Source of the DNA: Alphaproteobacteria bacterium
GTDB lineage: Bacteria > Pseudomonadota > Alphaproteobacteria > UBA9219
DNA length: 10,381 bases
NCBI GenBank assembly: GCA_028865155.1
Contig: JAGWKW010000038.1
Coordinates: 1-10,381, forward strand
Reading direction: 5' to 3'
Position 1 is the stretch's first letter; each line of letters starts with the position of its first letter. The position numbers and the translations under genes were made by a program. Shown one piece after another: positions 1 through 6,583 of this stretch. A model generated the notes under the pieces. That model saw nothing but the letters and a program-made list of their open reading frames with translations, made no database searches and was not told the origin of the DNA.

Positions 1-66
1 GGGGCCGATGGCGACCAAGGCCACCACCCCGATCACGATCAGTTCGGGCCAGGCAATGTCAAGCAT
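1..66 (-). CDS. tatB: Sec-independent protein translocase subunit TatB (N-terminal 22 codons; gene runs off the left edge)
   Basis: Only the first 22 residues are in the window (MLDIAWPELIVIGVVALVAI, then GP). They show the TatB/TatA-type short N-out hydrophobic helix, with the Glu at position 8 and the GP hinge that precede the amphipathic helix. TatB binds twin-arginine signal peptides together with TatC in the inner membrane. The ATG lies 12 bp after the tatA stop on the same strand, so the two are almost certainly co-transcribed. The 12-bp gap has no good Shine-Dalgarno, which suggests translational coupling to tatA. The order tatA-tatB predicts tatC beyond the left edge. The call could be confused with a second tatA, but position in the operon and the Glu in the helix favour tatB. 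Confidence 0.9.
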   Translation of the reverse strand, partial: MLDIAWPELIVIGVVALVAIGP

Positions 67-78
67 GGAGCGAGAGCC

Positions 79-306
79 TTATACGGTCGGCGGCGGCAAA
101 GGCGGCTCGCCCGGTTTGTCCGAAGCGGCTTTATCGTCCTTGACGAATTTGGCGTCCTTGTGATCGACGTCGCCGTTATTGAGCCCGGCTTTGAAATTGC
201 GCACGCCCTTGCCGAGGTCACCCATGACCTGGGGTAATTTGCCCGCGCCGAAGACGACCAGGACGACGACCAGCAGCAAGATGATATGCGTGAGACTTAA
301 ACCCAT
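79..306 (-). CDS. tatA: Twin-arginine translocase subunit TatA
   Basis: This 75-residue protein has the classic TatA plan. Residues 1-18 form a short, very hydrophobic membrane helix (MGLSLTHIILLLVVVLVVFG). A FGAGKLPQ hinge follows at 19-26, then the amphipathic segment VMGDLGKGVRNFKAGL (27-42), then a charged, proline-ending tail. TatA oligomers form the transport element of the Tat system, which moves folded proteins across the inner membrane. I chose the ATG at 304-306 and not an upstream in-frame start because the hydrophobic helix begins exactly there and an AGAGGA ribosome-binding site lies just before it (311-316). tatB follows 12 bp downstream. The start region is divergent from miaA, with a good promoter at 338-366. 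Confidence 0.95.
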   Translation of the reverse strand: MGLSLTHIILLLVVVLVVFGAGKLPQVMGDLGKGVRNFKAGLNNGDVDHKDAKFVKDDKAASDKPGEPPLPPPTV

Positions 307-337
307 TTTTTCCTCTTGAGTCTTGAGCTTTGGTGCG

Positions 338-366
338 ACTATAGCCTGTGTTTGATAAACTGAAAA
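338..366 (-). promoter_or_regulatory. Predicted sigma-70-type promoter of tatAB(C)
   Basis: On the minus strand, TTTTCA (complement of 361-366) and TATAGT (complement of 338-343) are separated by exactly 17 bp. A transcript would start near 331, giving a leader of about 25 nt that contains the AGAGGA ribosome-binding site. The match to the -35 is partial (4/6) and to the -10 good (5/6). Confidence 0.5.
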
Positions 367-388
367 CCCGGCATATTTGCGGCAAAAC

Positions 389-1324
389 ATGGCAAAACAG
401 CGCATTATCCTTATCGGCGGGCCGACCGCGTCGGGAAAATCGGCCATGGCCATGCGTATCGCCCGGCAAACCAACGGCATGATCGTCAATGCCGACGCGA
501 TGCAGATTTACGCCGGGTTGCCGATTTTAACCGCGCAGCCGGATGCGGCCGACCGGACCGAAATTCCGCATAGACTATACGAAGTTATGGATGCCGCCGA
601 GGCATCCTCGGCGGGGAAATGGCTCACGCTGGCCCGCGCCGCCATCGCGGAAGTTTGGGATGCCGGGCGCACGCCCATCGTGGTCGGCGGCACGGGGATG
701 TATTTTCATGCCTTGCTCGGCGGGCTGGCCGACATTCCGCCCATTCCCGACGCCGTCCGCGCCGAGGCGCAAAAATTATACGAAGAATGGGGCGAAGAAA
801 AATTCCGCGCCGAGCTGGCGGAACGCGATGCCGCAGCAGCCGGACGCATCGCGCGCAACGACCGGCAAAGATTGATCCGCGCTTACGAAGTTTTGGCGCA
901 TACCGGCAAGACGCTGAGCGAGTGGCAGGATGCTAGCCGCAAGAGGAATGGTATCCCCTCCCCCTCGTGGGGAGGGCTAGGGAGGGGGGCGCGCGGCGAG
1001 ATAATCCCCATCCAACGGCATTTGATCATGCCGCCGCGCGAAGAACTATATGCCGCATGCGACAAACGTTTTGCATCGATGATCGAACGCGGCGCGATCG
1101 AGGAAGTGCGTGACTTGATGGCAAGGAACCTGCCGCCATCCCCCGGATCAGGTCCGGGGCAGGCTCTACCCGCGATGAAGATTTTGGGCGTCCGCGAAAT
1201 CGCCGCCCATCTGCGCAGCGAAACGAGCCTCGACACCGCCATCGCCAAAGCCCAGCAAGCGACACGTAATTATGCGAAACGGCAGGTGACGTGGTTTAGG
1301 GGGAGGTGGAACACACCTTACTGA
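389..1324 (+). CDS. miaA: tRNA dimethylallyltransferase (tRNA A37 prenyltransferase) MiaA
   Basis: MiaA transfers the dimethylallyl group of DMAPP to N6 of A37 in tRNAs reading UNN codons. Starting at the ATG at 389 the protein has 311 residues. It shows the P-loop GPTASGKS (11-18), NADAMQIY (the NADSMQ-like substrate loop), a PHRLYEV segment, the VVGGTGMYF motif, the NDRQRLIRAYEV motif, and C-terminal TRNYAKRQVTWFRG. All main family motifs are present, so the gene looks functional. A TTG 12 bp upstream (377) is an alternative start, but it would only add MRQN before the normal N-terminus. Neither start has a strong Shine-Dalgarno. Two stretches do not belong to the family: a Gly/Pro/Ser-rich segment encoded by about 945-1005 and another by about 1131-1165. 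Both derive from palindromic repeats and keep the reading frame. The gene is divergent from tatA, and its last 7 bases overlap the end of the convergent unknown gene at 1318-2277. Confidence 0.97.
   Translation: MAKQRIILIGGPTASGKSAMAMRIARQTNGMIVNADAMQIYAGLPILTAQPDAADRTEIPHRLYEVMDAAEASSAGKWLTLARAAIAEVWDAGRTPIVVGGTGMYFHALLGGLADIPPIPDAVRAEAQKLYEEWGEEKFRAELAERDAAAAGRIARNDRQRLIRAYEVLAHTGKTLSEWQDASRKRNGIPSPSWGGLGRGARGEIIPIQRHLIMPPREELYAACDKRFASMIERGAIEEVRDLMARNLPPSPGSGPGQALPAMKILGVREIAAHLRSETSLDTAIAKAQQATRNYAKRQVTWFRGRWNTPY
951..990 (+). repeat. Palindromic GC-rich repeat inserted in frame in miaA
   Basis: Arms CCCTCCCC (956-963) and GGGGAGGG (969-976) form a perfect 8-bp stem with a 5-nt loop, followed by CTA and a second GGGAGGGG copy of the right arm (980-987). 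In the miaA frame it encodes a PSPSWGGLGRG-like peptide that has no counterpart in normal MiaA, between the TGKTLSEWQ motif and the IIPIQRHLI strand. From memory, similar CCCTCCCC/GGGGAGGG elements are scattered through many alphaproteobacterial genomes, mostly between genes. The exact borders of the insertion cannot be set without a relative lacking it. Confidence 0.7.
1140..1160 (+). repeat. Second short palindromic repeat in miaA (CCCCGGA...TCCGGGG type)
   Basis: CCCCGGA (1141-1147) and TCCGGGG (1153-1159) form a 7-bp stem around TCAGG. In frame it encodes a PPSPGSGPGQ-like stretch between MARNL and ALPAMKILGVRE, where most MiaA proteins pass directly from a short loop into LP(S/A)(M/I). 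The core resembles a dispersed repeat known to me from alphaproteobacterial genomes; that identification is from memory and unverified. Confidence 0.6.
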
Positions 1325-2277
1325 TGAAGCCCATGAGTTCGACGATGGTGGGGCCGCCCGGATGGCTTTGAAGGGGCTACAGTTTTCTGAATCGGCTGCC
1401 CACAAGCATTACCGCCTTGTTGCAACATATCCTTTCTAATAAAAGCTGGCTTGCCATTATCGCTCTCGACAACCACATATGCATTATCAAAACCCACGGA
1501 GCCTATGGCACAAAAGCTTTGTCCTTTTGCAACGGGAAGACGATTCATTTGGTCTGGGTTGCCTGCTTTATCGGCTCCAAATTCAAATCCCCTGTCAGCC
1601 ATCACTACAGACACCCTATCTCCAGAATGTATGCCTCTATCCAATACAAAGGATGCATCACGATCTGTGATTGCATCCTCAACACCCGCAACGACGCCTC
1701 CCAGCTTAGGTGGCTGCACCCCAAACTCTCTGGTAATGTTAGCTGGAATTCTTAGGAAAGGATCATCCGAGTGTCCGGCAATAGAGGCCGCCCCAGCAAA
1801 CAATGCGCCAGCCACCACTACATGTTTGATGGTCTTACCAGGATGGCGCGCATGAATTCCCTTTACCCAGTGTCCCGCTGTTGCGGCTGCCCAACCCACG
1901 CCTGCAAGTTCAGCCATACCTGCAAACCCCATATGAGCGGCATTGGTTGCCGTCATATCATGGGTATATGATTGAGTAACGTAACAAACCCCGGCAGCCG
2001 CCACCCCAAGAGTCAGGGGCATAAGAGAAGACTTCACATACCATGCTCCAGTTTTGACCGTATATTTGGCAGCGTCCCGCACCCCACGCCCCGAAGCGCG
2101 TACGTACTTGTTACCTACAACCTTGCGGCCCAAATCCCACGTGTTGAGAGCCCCCCTTTTAATCCTCTGAGCCACTTCTTTGGAAGCCGCTATAAACGAT
2201 TTACCTCTTTTGCGCTTTGCAGGAGGCTGATTTGGCGGCGGCGTATTTTGAGGGCCGGAAGTTAATAGAATAGACAT
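1318..2277 (-). CDS. Unrecognised membrane protein downstream of the DotA/TraY gene
   Basis: I do not recognise this 319-residue protein. Visible architecture: a Pro- and Lys/Arg-rich N-terminus (1-80, with PPPNQPPAKRKRGK at 13-26), then two or three likely membrane segments (about 84-103, 117-137 and 150-168). A soluble part follows (about 170-300), ending in a basic tail rich in Pro, His and Arg (PSGRPHHRRTHGLHQ). Within it, residues about 249-286 (KGQSF...AYVVVESDNGKPAFIRKDML) look faintly like a bacterial SH3-type barrel; this is a weak guess. The ATG at 2275-2277 is preceded only by a weak purine-rich stretch (AGAGA). The gene lies 108 bp downstream of the DotA/TraY gene on the same strand, and its TAA at 1318-1320 sits inside the end of convergent miaA. 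Base composition is lower in GC than the flanking housekeeping genes. A role with the DotA/TraY protein is inferred from position only. Confidence 0.8.
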   Translation of the reverse strand: MSILLTSGPQNTPPPNQPPAKRKRGKSFIAASKEVAQRIKRGALNTWDLGRKVVGNKYVRASGRGVRDAAKYTVKTGAWYVKSSLMPLTLGVAAAGVCYVTQSYTHDMTATNAAHMGFAGMAELAGVGWAAATAGHWVKGIHARHPGKTIKHVVVAGALFAGAASIAGHSDDPFLRIPANITREFGVQPPKLGGVVAGVEDAITDRDASFVLDRGIHSGDRVSVVMADRGFEFGADKAGNPDQMNRLPVAKGQSFCAIGSVGFDNAYVVVESDNGKPAFIRKDMLQQGGNACGQPIQKTVAPSKPSGRPHHRRTHGLHQ

Positions 2278-2322
2278 TGTTTATTCTCTAAATTTTATGA
2301 ATGCGGTTTATTTCCTATTCGG

Positions 2323-2351
2323 ATTATATTTTACAATGCAAAATTAAAAAA
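2323..2351 (-). promoter_or_regulatory. Possible promoter of the unknown membrane-protein gene
   Basis: The 108 bp between the DotA/TraY stop and the next ATG (2278-2385) are very AT-rich. On the minus strand they contain a perfect TATAAT (complement of 2323-2328), about 45 bp before the start codon. The -35 position holds only a T-run (complement of 2346-2351), so the match is one-sided. AT-rich sequence makes chance TATAAT likely. No hairpin terminator for the upstream gene is visible in this gap, so readthrough from it is also possible. Confidence 0.3.
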
Positions 2352-2385
2352 ATGCTCAATATACTTTCTTCTTTTAATCAATAGG

Positions 2386-5142
2386 TTAGCCAGGATCCGC
2401 ATCAGGGTCGCCCCCTAATGTTCGGATCAGTTGATTGTGCCTTCTCGCCGATTCTTCACTGTTTTTTCTATCCTTTTTATCTTGGGCGTTCTGTATTCTC
2501 TTATCCTTATGCATCTTGCCTATAGCACGTGCGCCCGATGTTAAGTTACCCATAAGCTCTTTGCCGGCGTACCCTGATGCCACAGCGCCATATGCTTCGA
2601 TTTTGTCGACATCCCCCATGCTGGCCATGGCCTGACCACTTTTACCCATCCAGCTCAGGGCATGTTGCGGTAAATGGTCTATCAAACGAAACGCGTGATT
2701 GGCGCATATGTACACAATCGCAACATACAAAAACGAATACATCATTTTTGAAAGAGTATCGTAGCCATAGCTAGTCCCCCCGGCGCCAGCCACCGCAATC
2801 CCATAGCCATAGTTCAAAAAGCTGATCGCAACATAAAACAAAATCAGCCCACAGACCAAACCGAAGACCGTCAAAATTGGCCGTAAAAAGAGATTCAGAA
2901 TGAAAAAGTACGCCCCTTGAGCATTGCCAGCCAATCCATCGCCTTCCGGATTCAAATGCGCCAATGCCACGAGAGGAATGGCAATAATCGCTTCGACAAC
3001 CCCGGCAAGCCAAGAAAGAACCGCAAAAGTAAACCGCATAAAGGGCATCAAGGGCACCATGAAGGCCAGTACAAAACCAGCTACCCAAAAAAGAACTGCG
3101 ATGAAACCCGCCACAGATGCGACAGCCGATCCCAACCCCCCAACGAAAGGAATTCCGGAAGCCACACCTCCCGCCAAAGCTATCCCTAAAAGGTCGAAGG
3201 CAGTAGCAAGGTTTGCATTCCCAAGATACGCTATTTGCGTCATTGGATCGGTACCGTTAAACTGGATGCCAAGCGTAAAAACATTTTGGGGTGCGTTTGC
3301 ACATTGTGCTCCGGCCCCATCAGACCATACGCCATCTGCGGTTGCTAACTGATCGACCAAAGCAAATATTTTTTGCGCACCCCAAGCCCCCCAACTGCCG
3401 CTATCTGTATTGGCCAACCCAACCATCGCGGAACATTGGGCACTTGCATTTGCAGGAGCGTTATTGATATTTGCTAGAGAATTGTATGCATATTTGTCAA
3501 AGGCCGCCATATCGCCAGCAACCAGCTTACGTATATTCCAAGCATCGTCTGAGTTAGAGCTACTCCCCCCATTATGCCACCACGCGCTCCAGGCATTCGC
3601 ACTAAACCAACCAGAAAGAGCACTCGGCCTGTCTTTATCAGACACCTGGCTCGCAGGAGGTTCTGTTTTGGGTGTACTATTAACAACAGCAGAAGAAACC
3701 CCCGCCTGAACTCGATCAATCGTATTAAGAAAAGTACCCGCCATAACCCAGCCATATGGCTTGATGGCATCAAGGGCGCTCTTGATCTGGCTTGCGCTGT
3801 TAAGGGTAAGCTTTTTCATATTGGCGTTGAGATTCTTCTGATAAGTCGCAATCGCCGATCTAAAAGTTTGATCAAGCTTCACACCCGATGTAGCCGCAGC
3901 AGCGGCGGCAGCATTCCCATTACTGGGGATTAACGGATCGATTTCCTTCGCGGCCGCCTGAAAACCCGACATAGAAGATGTAATTGCCGCTTGCTGCTGT
4001 GCGGCAGCATCCGCAACCAACTGGTTTCCGCCACCATTGGGTATAAAATATGACCCGCAAACATCGACATCCGCCAACGAATTACTGGAATAGGTATATT
4101 TTGTTCCCGGTATGTTACCAAGGACGTAGCCAGCGCTTTTTGTATACACTTTTGTAGCGTCAAGATTTATGCCGCTTTTGGTAATCTCCGCCACGCGCGT
4201 ATTCCACGCTTCCTTACACGCCTCCATCAGGATGATATTCATTGCCACGCTTTGTGCAGCAGGTGCATTCGGAACAACTGGCTTCGAGCTGTAGCTTGCT
4301 ATCTGTGTAAGAAATACGCTCCATGCATTGCTGGCAAGCGCCGATCCCATTTCAGCCATTTTAACGACGATGTATTGCCCGGTATTCAATCCACCATTGA
4401 TAGGAACAAGAAGACCTATGGCCACAATAAGACGGATTGGGGCCCATATCTGGCTTGCGCGTTTTCCCATCGGGACGCCATGGTGTGCCGTTTCCACAAC
4501 CATTGCGCTCAAATGATAGAAAAGAATGATGGCGGCGACGATAAGAATGGCATCGCTATATAGAGCAAGAACGGTTGTCAAAGATTTCTGTAAACTAACG
4601 CTTCCTAAAAAGGGGTCGTTCATGCTTGCGGCGCCACCACCACTCGCTGAAAAGGAAGCGGTGGGATACGCCCCAGAATTAAACAGATAATTTATCCAGC
4701 CTTGGGCAACATCTGAGGATTGATTAGGAGCCGTGAACACACTTGCATCCATTGTCGCCGCATGTGCGTGGCCGATGAAGACAGAGACCAACGCCGAAAC
4801 AGCAAAAAAAGCACTAAACGCCATCAGCCCAACAACGGCAAAAAAGATGATTGCACGCGGCAACCCCTCCCGCGTGAATTCGACATTCTGCCAAGCGGTG
4901 CGGATGACACTAAAGAAAGGCAGGCGCGCGTTCTGGTCGCGCAGCGCCGGATGGTCTTTCGGGAACAGGCCGTAGATGGCAAACACTGACGCGAGAAGCT
5001 GCGTAAAAATTTTTGTGCTTTCGCGCAACGGGCTGACCGATGCACCCAGATGCGGGTTGAACAGCAAGCCGAAAAGCGAGCGTTTCTTGGGCTTTTGGTC
5101 TGGCGCCATGGCGTCGGCCTTTTGTGTTATTCCTTGAATCAT
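2386..5142 (-). CDS. DotA/TraY family protein (type IVB secretion / conjugation inner-membrane component)
   Basis: This 918-residue protein has the DotA/TraY plan: an N-terminal cytoplasmic part, a few membrane helices, a large periplasmic domain, then a cluster of helices. Likely membrane segments are about 96-124, 190-212 and 235-250, then 668-695, 697-727, 745-775 and 796-816. The periplasmic part is about 275-645. Family-like segments are WAPIRLIVAIGLLVPINGG (233-251) and PFMRFTFAVLSWLAGVVEAI (700-719), the latter running on to AHLNPEGDGLAG (728-739) and LNLFLRPILTVFGL (749-762). Four cysteines lie in the periplasmic domain (309, 362, 570, 614) and could form disulfides. It also has an Ala-rich run (411-417) and a Trp-rich GWFSANAWSAWW (511-522). 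In Dot/Icm and IncI transfer systems this protein is an essential inner-membrane part. The tail after about 820 is cytoplasmic and charged. The ATG at 5142 has a weak ribosome-binding site; an in-frame ATG at 5109 (residue 12) is an alternative. The first 90-100 codons are GC-rich like the host, the rest AT-richer. No other secretion gene is in the window. Confidence 0.9.
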   Translation of the reverse strand: MIQGITQKADAMAPDQKPKKRSLFGLLFNPHLGASVSPLRESTKIFTQLLASVFAIYGLFPKDHPALRDQNARLPFFSVIRTAWQNVEFTREGLPRAIIFFAVVGLMAFSAFFAVSALVSVFIGHAHAATMDASVFTAPNQSSDVAQGWINYLFNSGAYPTASFSASGGGAASMNDPFLGSVSLQKSLTTVLALYSDAILIVAAIILFYHLSAMVVETAHHGVPMGKRASQIWAPIRLIVAIGLLVPINGGLNTGQYIVVKMAEMGSALASNAWSVFLTQIASYSSKPVVPNAPAAQSVAMNIILMEACKEAWNTRVAEITKSGINLDATKVYTKSAGYVLGNIPGTKYTYSSNSLADVDVCGSYFIPNGGGNQLVADAAAQQQAAITSSMSGFQAAAKEIDPLIPSNGNAAAAAAATSGVKLDQTFRSAIATYQKNLNANMKKLTLNSASQIKSALDAIKPYGWVMAGTFLNTIDRVQAGVSSAVVNSTPKTEPPASQVSDKDRPSALSGWFSANAWSAWWHNGGSSSNSDDAWNIRKLVAGDMAAFDKYAYNSLANINNAPANASAQCSAMVGLANTDSGSWGAWGAQKIFALVDQLATADGVWSDGAGAQCANAPQNVFTLGIQFNGTDPMTQIAYLGNANLATAFDLLGIALAGGVASGIPFVGGLGSAVASVAGFIAVLFWVAGFVLAFMVPLMPFMRFTFAVLSWLAGVVEAIIAIPLVALAHLNPEGDGLAGNAQGAYFFILNLFLRPILTVFGLVCGLILFYVAISFLNYGYGIAVAGAGGTSYGYDTLSKMMYSFLYVAIVYICANHAFRLIDHLPQHALSWMGKSGQAMASMGDVDKIEAYGAVASGYAGKELMGNLTSGARAIGKMHKDKRIQNAQDKKDRKNSEESARRHNQLIRTLGGDPDADPG

Positions 5143-5194
5143 TATCTTTTAGGTTTACCCGGTATTGGCAAAGGATTCGTTAATTAAACCATTG

Positions 5195-5226
5195 AACGGC
5201 AAGCGCCGTTGCCTGTTTTTTCAGGC
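5195..5226 (-). other. Two tandem hairpins in the leader of the DotA/TraY gene
   Basis: Reading the minus strand, GCCTG-AAAAAA-CAGGC (5226 to 5211) is followed at once by AACGGC-GCTT-GCCGTT (5210 to 5195). The stems are 5 and 6 bp, both perfect. They lie between the predicted promoter and the start codon, about 50 nt upstream of the latter. On this strand no T-tract follows, so they are not a terminator for the upstream MFS gene. They may protect the 5' end of the mRNA or bind something; this is inference. Confidence 0.45.
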
Positions 5227-5241
5227 TTTAAATCATCCCGA

Positions 5242-5250
5242 ATTGTACCA
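5242..5250 (-). promoter_or_regulatory. Possible extended -10 promoter of the DotA/TraY gene
   Basis: The minus strand reads TGGTACAAT (complement of 5242-5250), a TG-n extended -10 with TACAAT (5/6). No good -35 is seen 16-18 bp upstream, which extended -10 promoters can tolerate. A start near 5235 would give a leader of about 93 nt that begins just before the tandem hairpins. Confidence 0.35.
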
Positions 5251-5321
5251 TAAAAGCATGAAAGCAATATTTTATTTACCATTCAGGCTGCTCTTGCCGC
5301 CCTGCTCTTTGCCTTTACGGC

Positions 5322-6569
5322 CTATATCTTGGGAGGTTCGATCCGGTCGGCCTTGCGCAGCGCAGGGAAAAGCTTGCCCCATAAAAGGGTAACGAGGATC
5401 GACCCGACCCCGCCGAACACCGCCGACCCGACCACGCCGAGCAGCCGCGCCATAACGCCGCTTTCGAATTCGCCCAGTTCGTTCGACGCGCTGATGAAAA
5501 GCCCGGACACTGCCGACACGCGACCGCGCATCGCATTGGGCGTGACGATCTGTACGAGGTTTTGGCGCACGAAGACCGAAACCGAATCCGCAATGCCGCC
5601 TATCACCATCATCAACATCGACAGCGCGACGTTGCGCGACAAAGCGAAGCAAACCGTGGCGATGCCGTAAACGATCACCGCGCCCATCATCCATTTGCCC
5701 GCATGACGCACGATCGGCTTTGCGGCAAGGCACAGCGTCATCGCCCCCGCGCCGAGCGCAAAGGCAGCACGCAAATGGCCGAAGCCTTCCGGCCCCGTAT
5801 GCAAAATGTCGCGCGCAAAAACCGGCAGCAAAGACGTCACGCCGCCAAGCAGCACCGCGAACAGGTCGAGCGAAATCGCGCCGAACACGATCTTGCTGCT
5901 CCATAAATAGGCAAGCCCTTCCTTGATCATCGTCAGCCGTGACGCGCCCGTATGCTGCGGCTTGGCGTCGATATTCATGCTCAAAAGCATCAAGCCGGTG
6001 ACGTTCGCGCACAAATAAAGCGCGAGCGCCGTTCCAGTGGCGACGTGGATCGAAATCGCCGTCAGCCAACCGCCGAGCAACGGGCCTATGACCATGCCGC
6101 CCTGAACGCTGAGCGTGTTCCAGCTGATCGCGCGCGGCAGAACCTCCCACGGCACGAGCGCGGGCAAAAGCGCGGTTCCCGCCGGCATAGAAAAAGCGCG
6201 CGCTATGCCCAGTAAACTGGCGGTGGCAAAAATCGCTGCCAGCGCAGGGTGCGGCTGGAACGACAGGACGGTGAAAGACGCGGCGCACAGGCTTTGCAGC
6301 AGGCCGCAGGAAAACAGGATGATGCGCCGGTCGTAGCGATCGGCCGTCGCGCCCGCGACCAGCGCCAGCACGAACATCGGCAAAAACTGCGCGAGGCCGA
6401 TCATGCCGACGAGGAAGGCACTCGTACGTTCGTCATATGTCCGGCGGGCGAGCGCGTAAACCCACCAGCCAAGGCCGATGCTCAGAGTCAGATTGGCGAT
6501 CTGGGTGAACAGCCTGCCCGTCCACATCGTGGCGAAGGGGCGATGGCGGAAAACGCTGCGAAAGGACAT
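5322..6569 (-). CDS. MFS transporter, EntS/DHA3-like exporter (MFS_3-type)
   Basis: This 415-residue protein is hydrophobic throughout, with the spacing of about twelve membrane helices. The loop between helices 2 and 3 carries the MFS motif A variant GATADRYDRR (73-82). The second half has MRGRVSAVSGLFISAS (from about 347), typical of the MFS_3 / enterobactin-exporter-like group, which uses proton antiport to expel small molecules or siderophores. The substrate cannot be told from the sequence. The ATG at 6567-6569 starts a normal MFS N-terminus (SFRSVFRHRPFATMWTGRL) but has no clear Shine-Dalgarno. It begins only 17 bp after the poly-T end of the terminator of the gene in front of it. The stop lies about 180 bp ahead of the DotA/TraY start, with no obvious intrinsic terminator between. 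GC content matches the housekeeping genes, not the DotA block. Confidence 0.9.
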   Translation of the reverse strand: MSFRSVFRHRPFATMWTGRLFTQIANLTLSIGLGWWVYALARRTYDERTSAFLVGMIGLAQFLPMFVLALVAGATADRYDRRIILFSCGLLQSLCAASFTVLSFQPHPALAAIFATASLLGIARAFSMPAGTALLPALVPWEVLPRAISWNTLSVQGGMVIGPLLGGWLTAISIHVATGTALALYLCANVTGLMLLSMNIDAKPQHTGASRLTMIKEGLAYLWSSKIVFGAISLDLFAVLLGGVTSLLPVFARDILHTGPEGFGHLRAAFALGAGAMTLCLAAKPIVRHAGKWMMGAVIVYGIATVCFALSRNVALSMLMMVIGGIADSVSVFVRQNLVQIVTPNAMRGRVSAVSGLFISASNELGEFESGVMARLLGVVGSAVFGGVGSILVTLLWGKLFPALRKADRIEPPKI

Positions 6570-6583
6570 GGAGCAGAATTACC

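Noticed and set aside
79..489. Longer tatA reading frame starting at 487-489
   Set aside because: It would cover the promoter, ribosome-binding site and start of miaA; TatA begins at its hydrophobic helix at 306.
956..1159. CRISPR array suggested by two palindromes in miaA
   Set aside because: The two palindromes differ in sequence, there are only two, and both lie in a coding frame.
1451..1855. Plus-strand open frames opposite the unknown membrane protein
   Set aside because: The minus-strand frame is longer, has plausible membrane helices and a composition like its neighbour gene; the plus-strand frames overlap each other and show nothing recognisable.
1300..5200. Insertion sequence or integron carrying the DotA block
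   Set aside because: No transposase, integrase, tRNA gene or flanking direct/inverted repeats could be seen at the block's edges.
5195..5221. Intrinsic terminator on the plus strand (hairpin then T6)
   Set aside because: No plus-strand gene ends upstream, the T-run is 5 bases away from the stem and is itself the loop of a second hairpin.
5165..5392. 75-codon plus-strand open frame in the gap between the MFS and DotA/TraY genes
   Set aside because: Starts at TTG without ribosome-binding site, runs into the MFS gene antisense, and has no recognisable features.
5272..6288. 338-codon open frame on the minus strand overlapping the MFS gene
   Set aside because: Arg/Ala/Gly-rich translation without membrane segments or motifs, lying wholly across the well-supported MFS frame; a GC-rich shadow frame.
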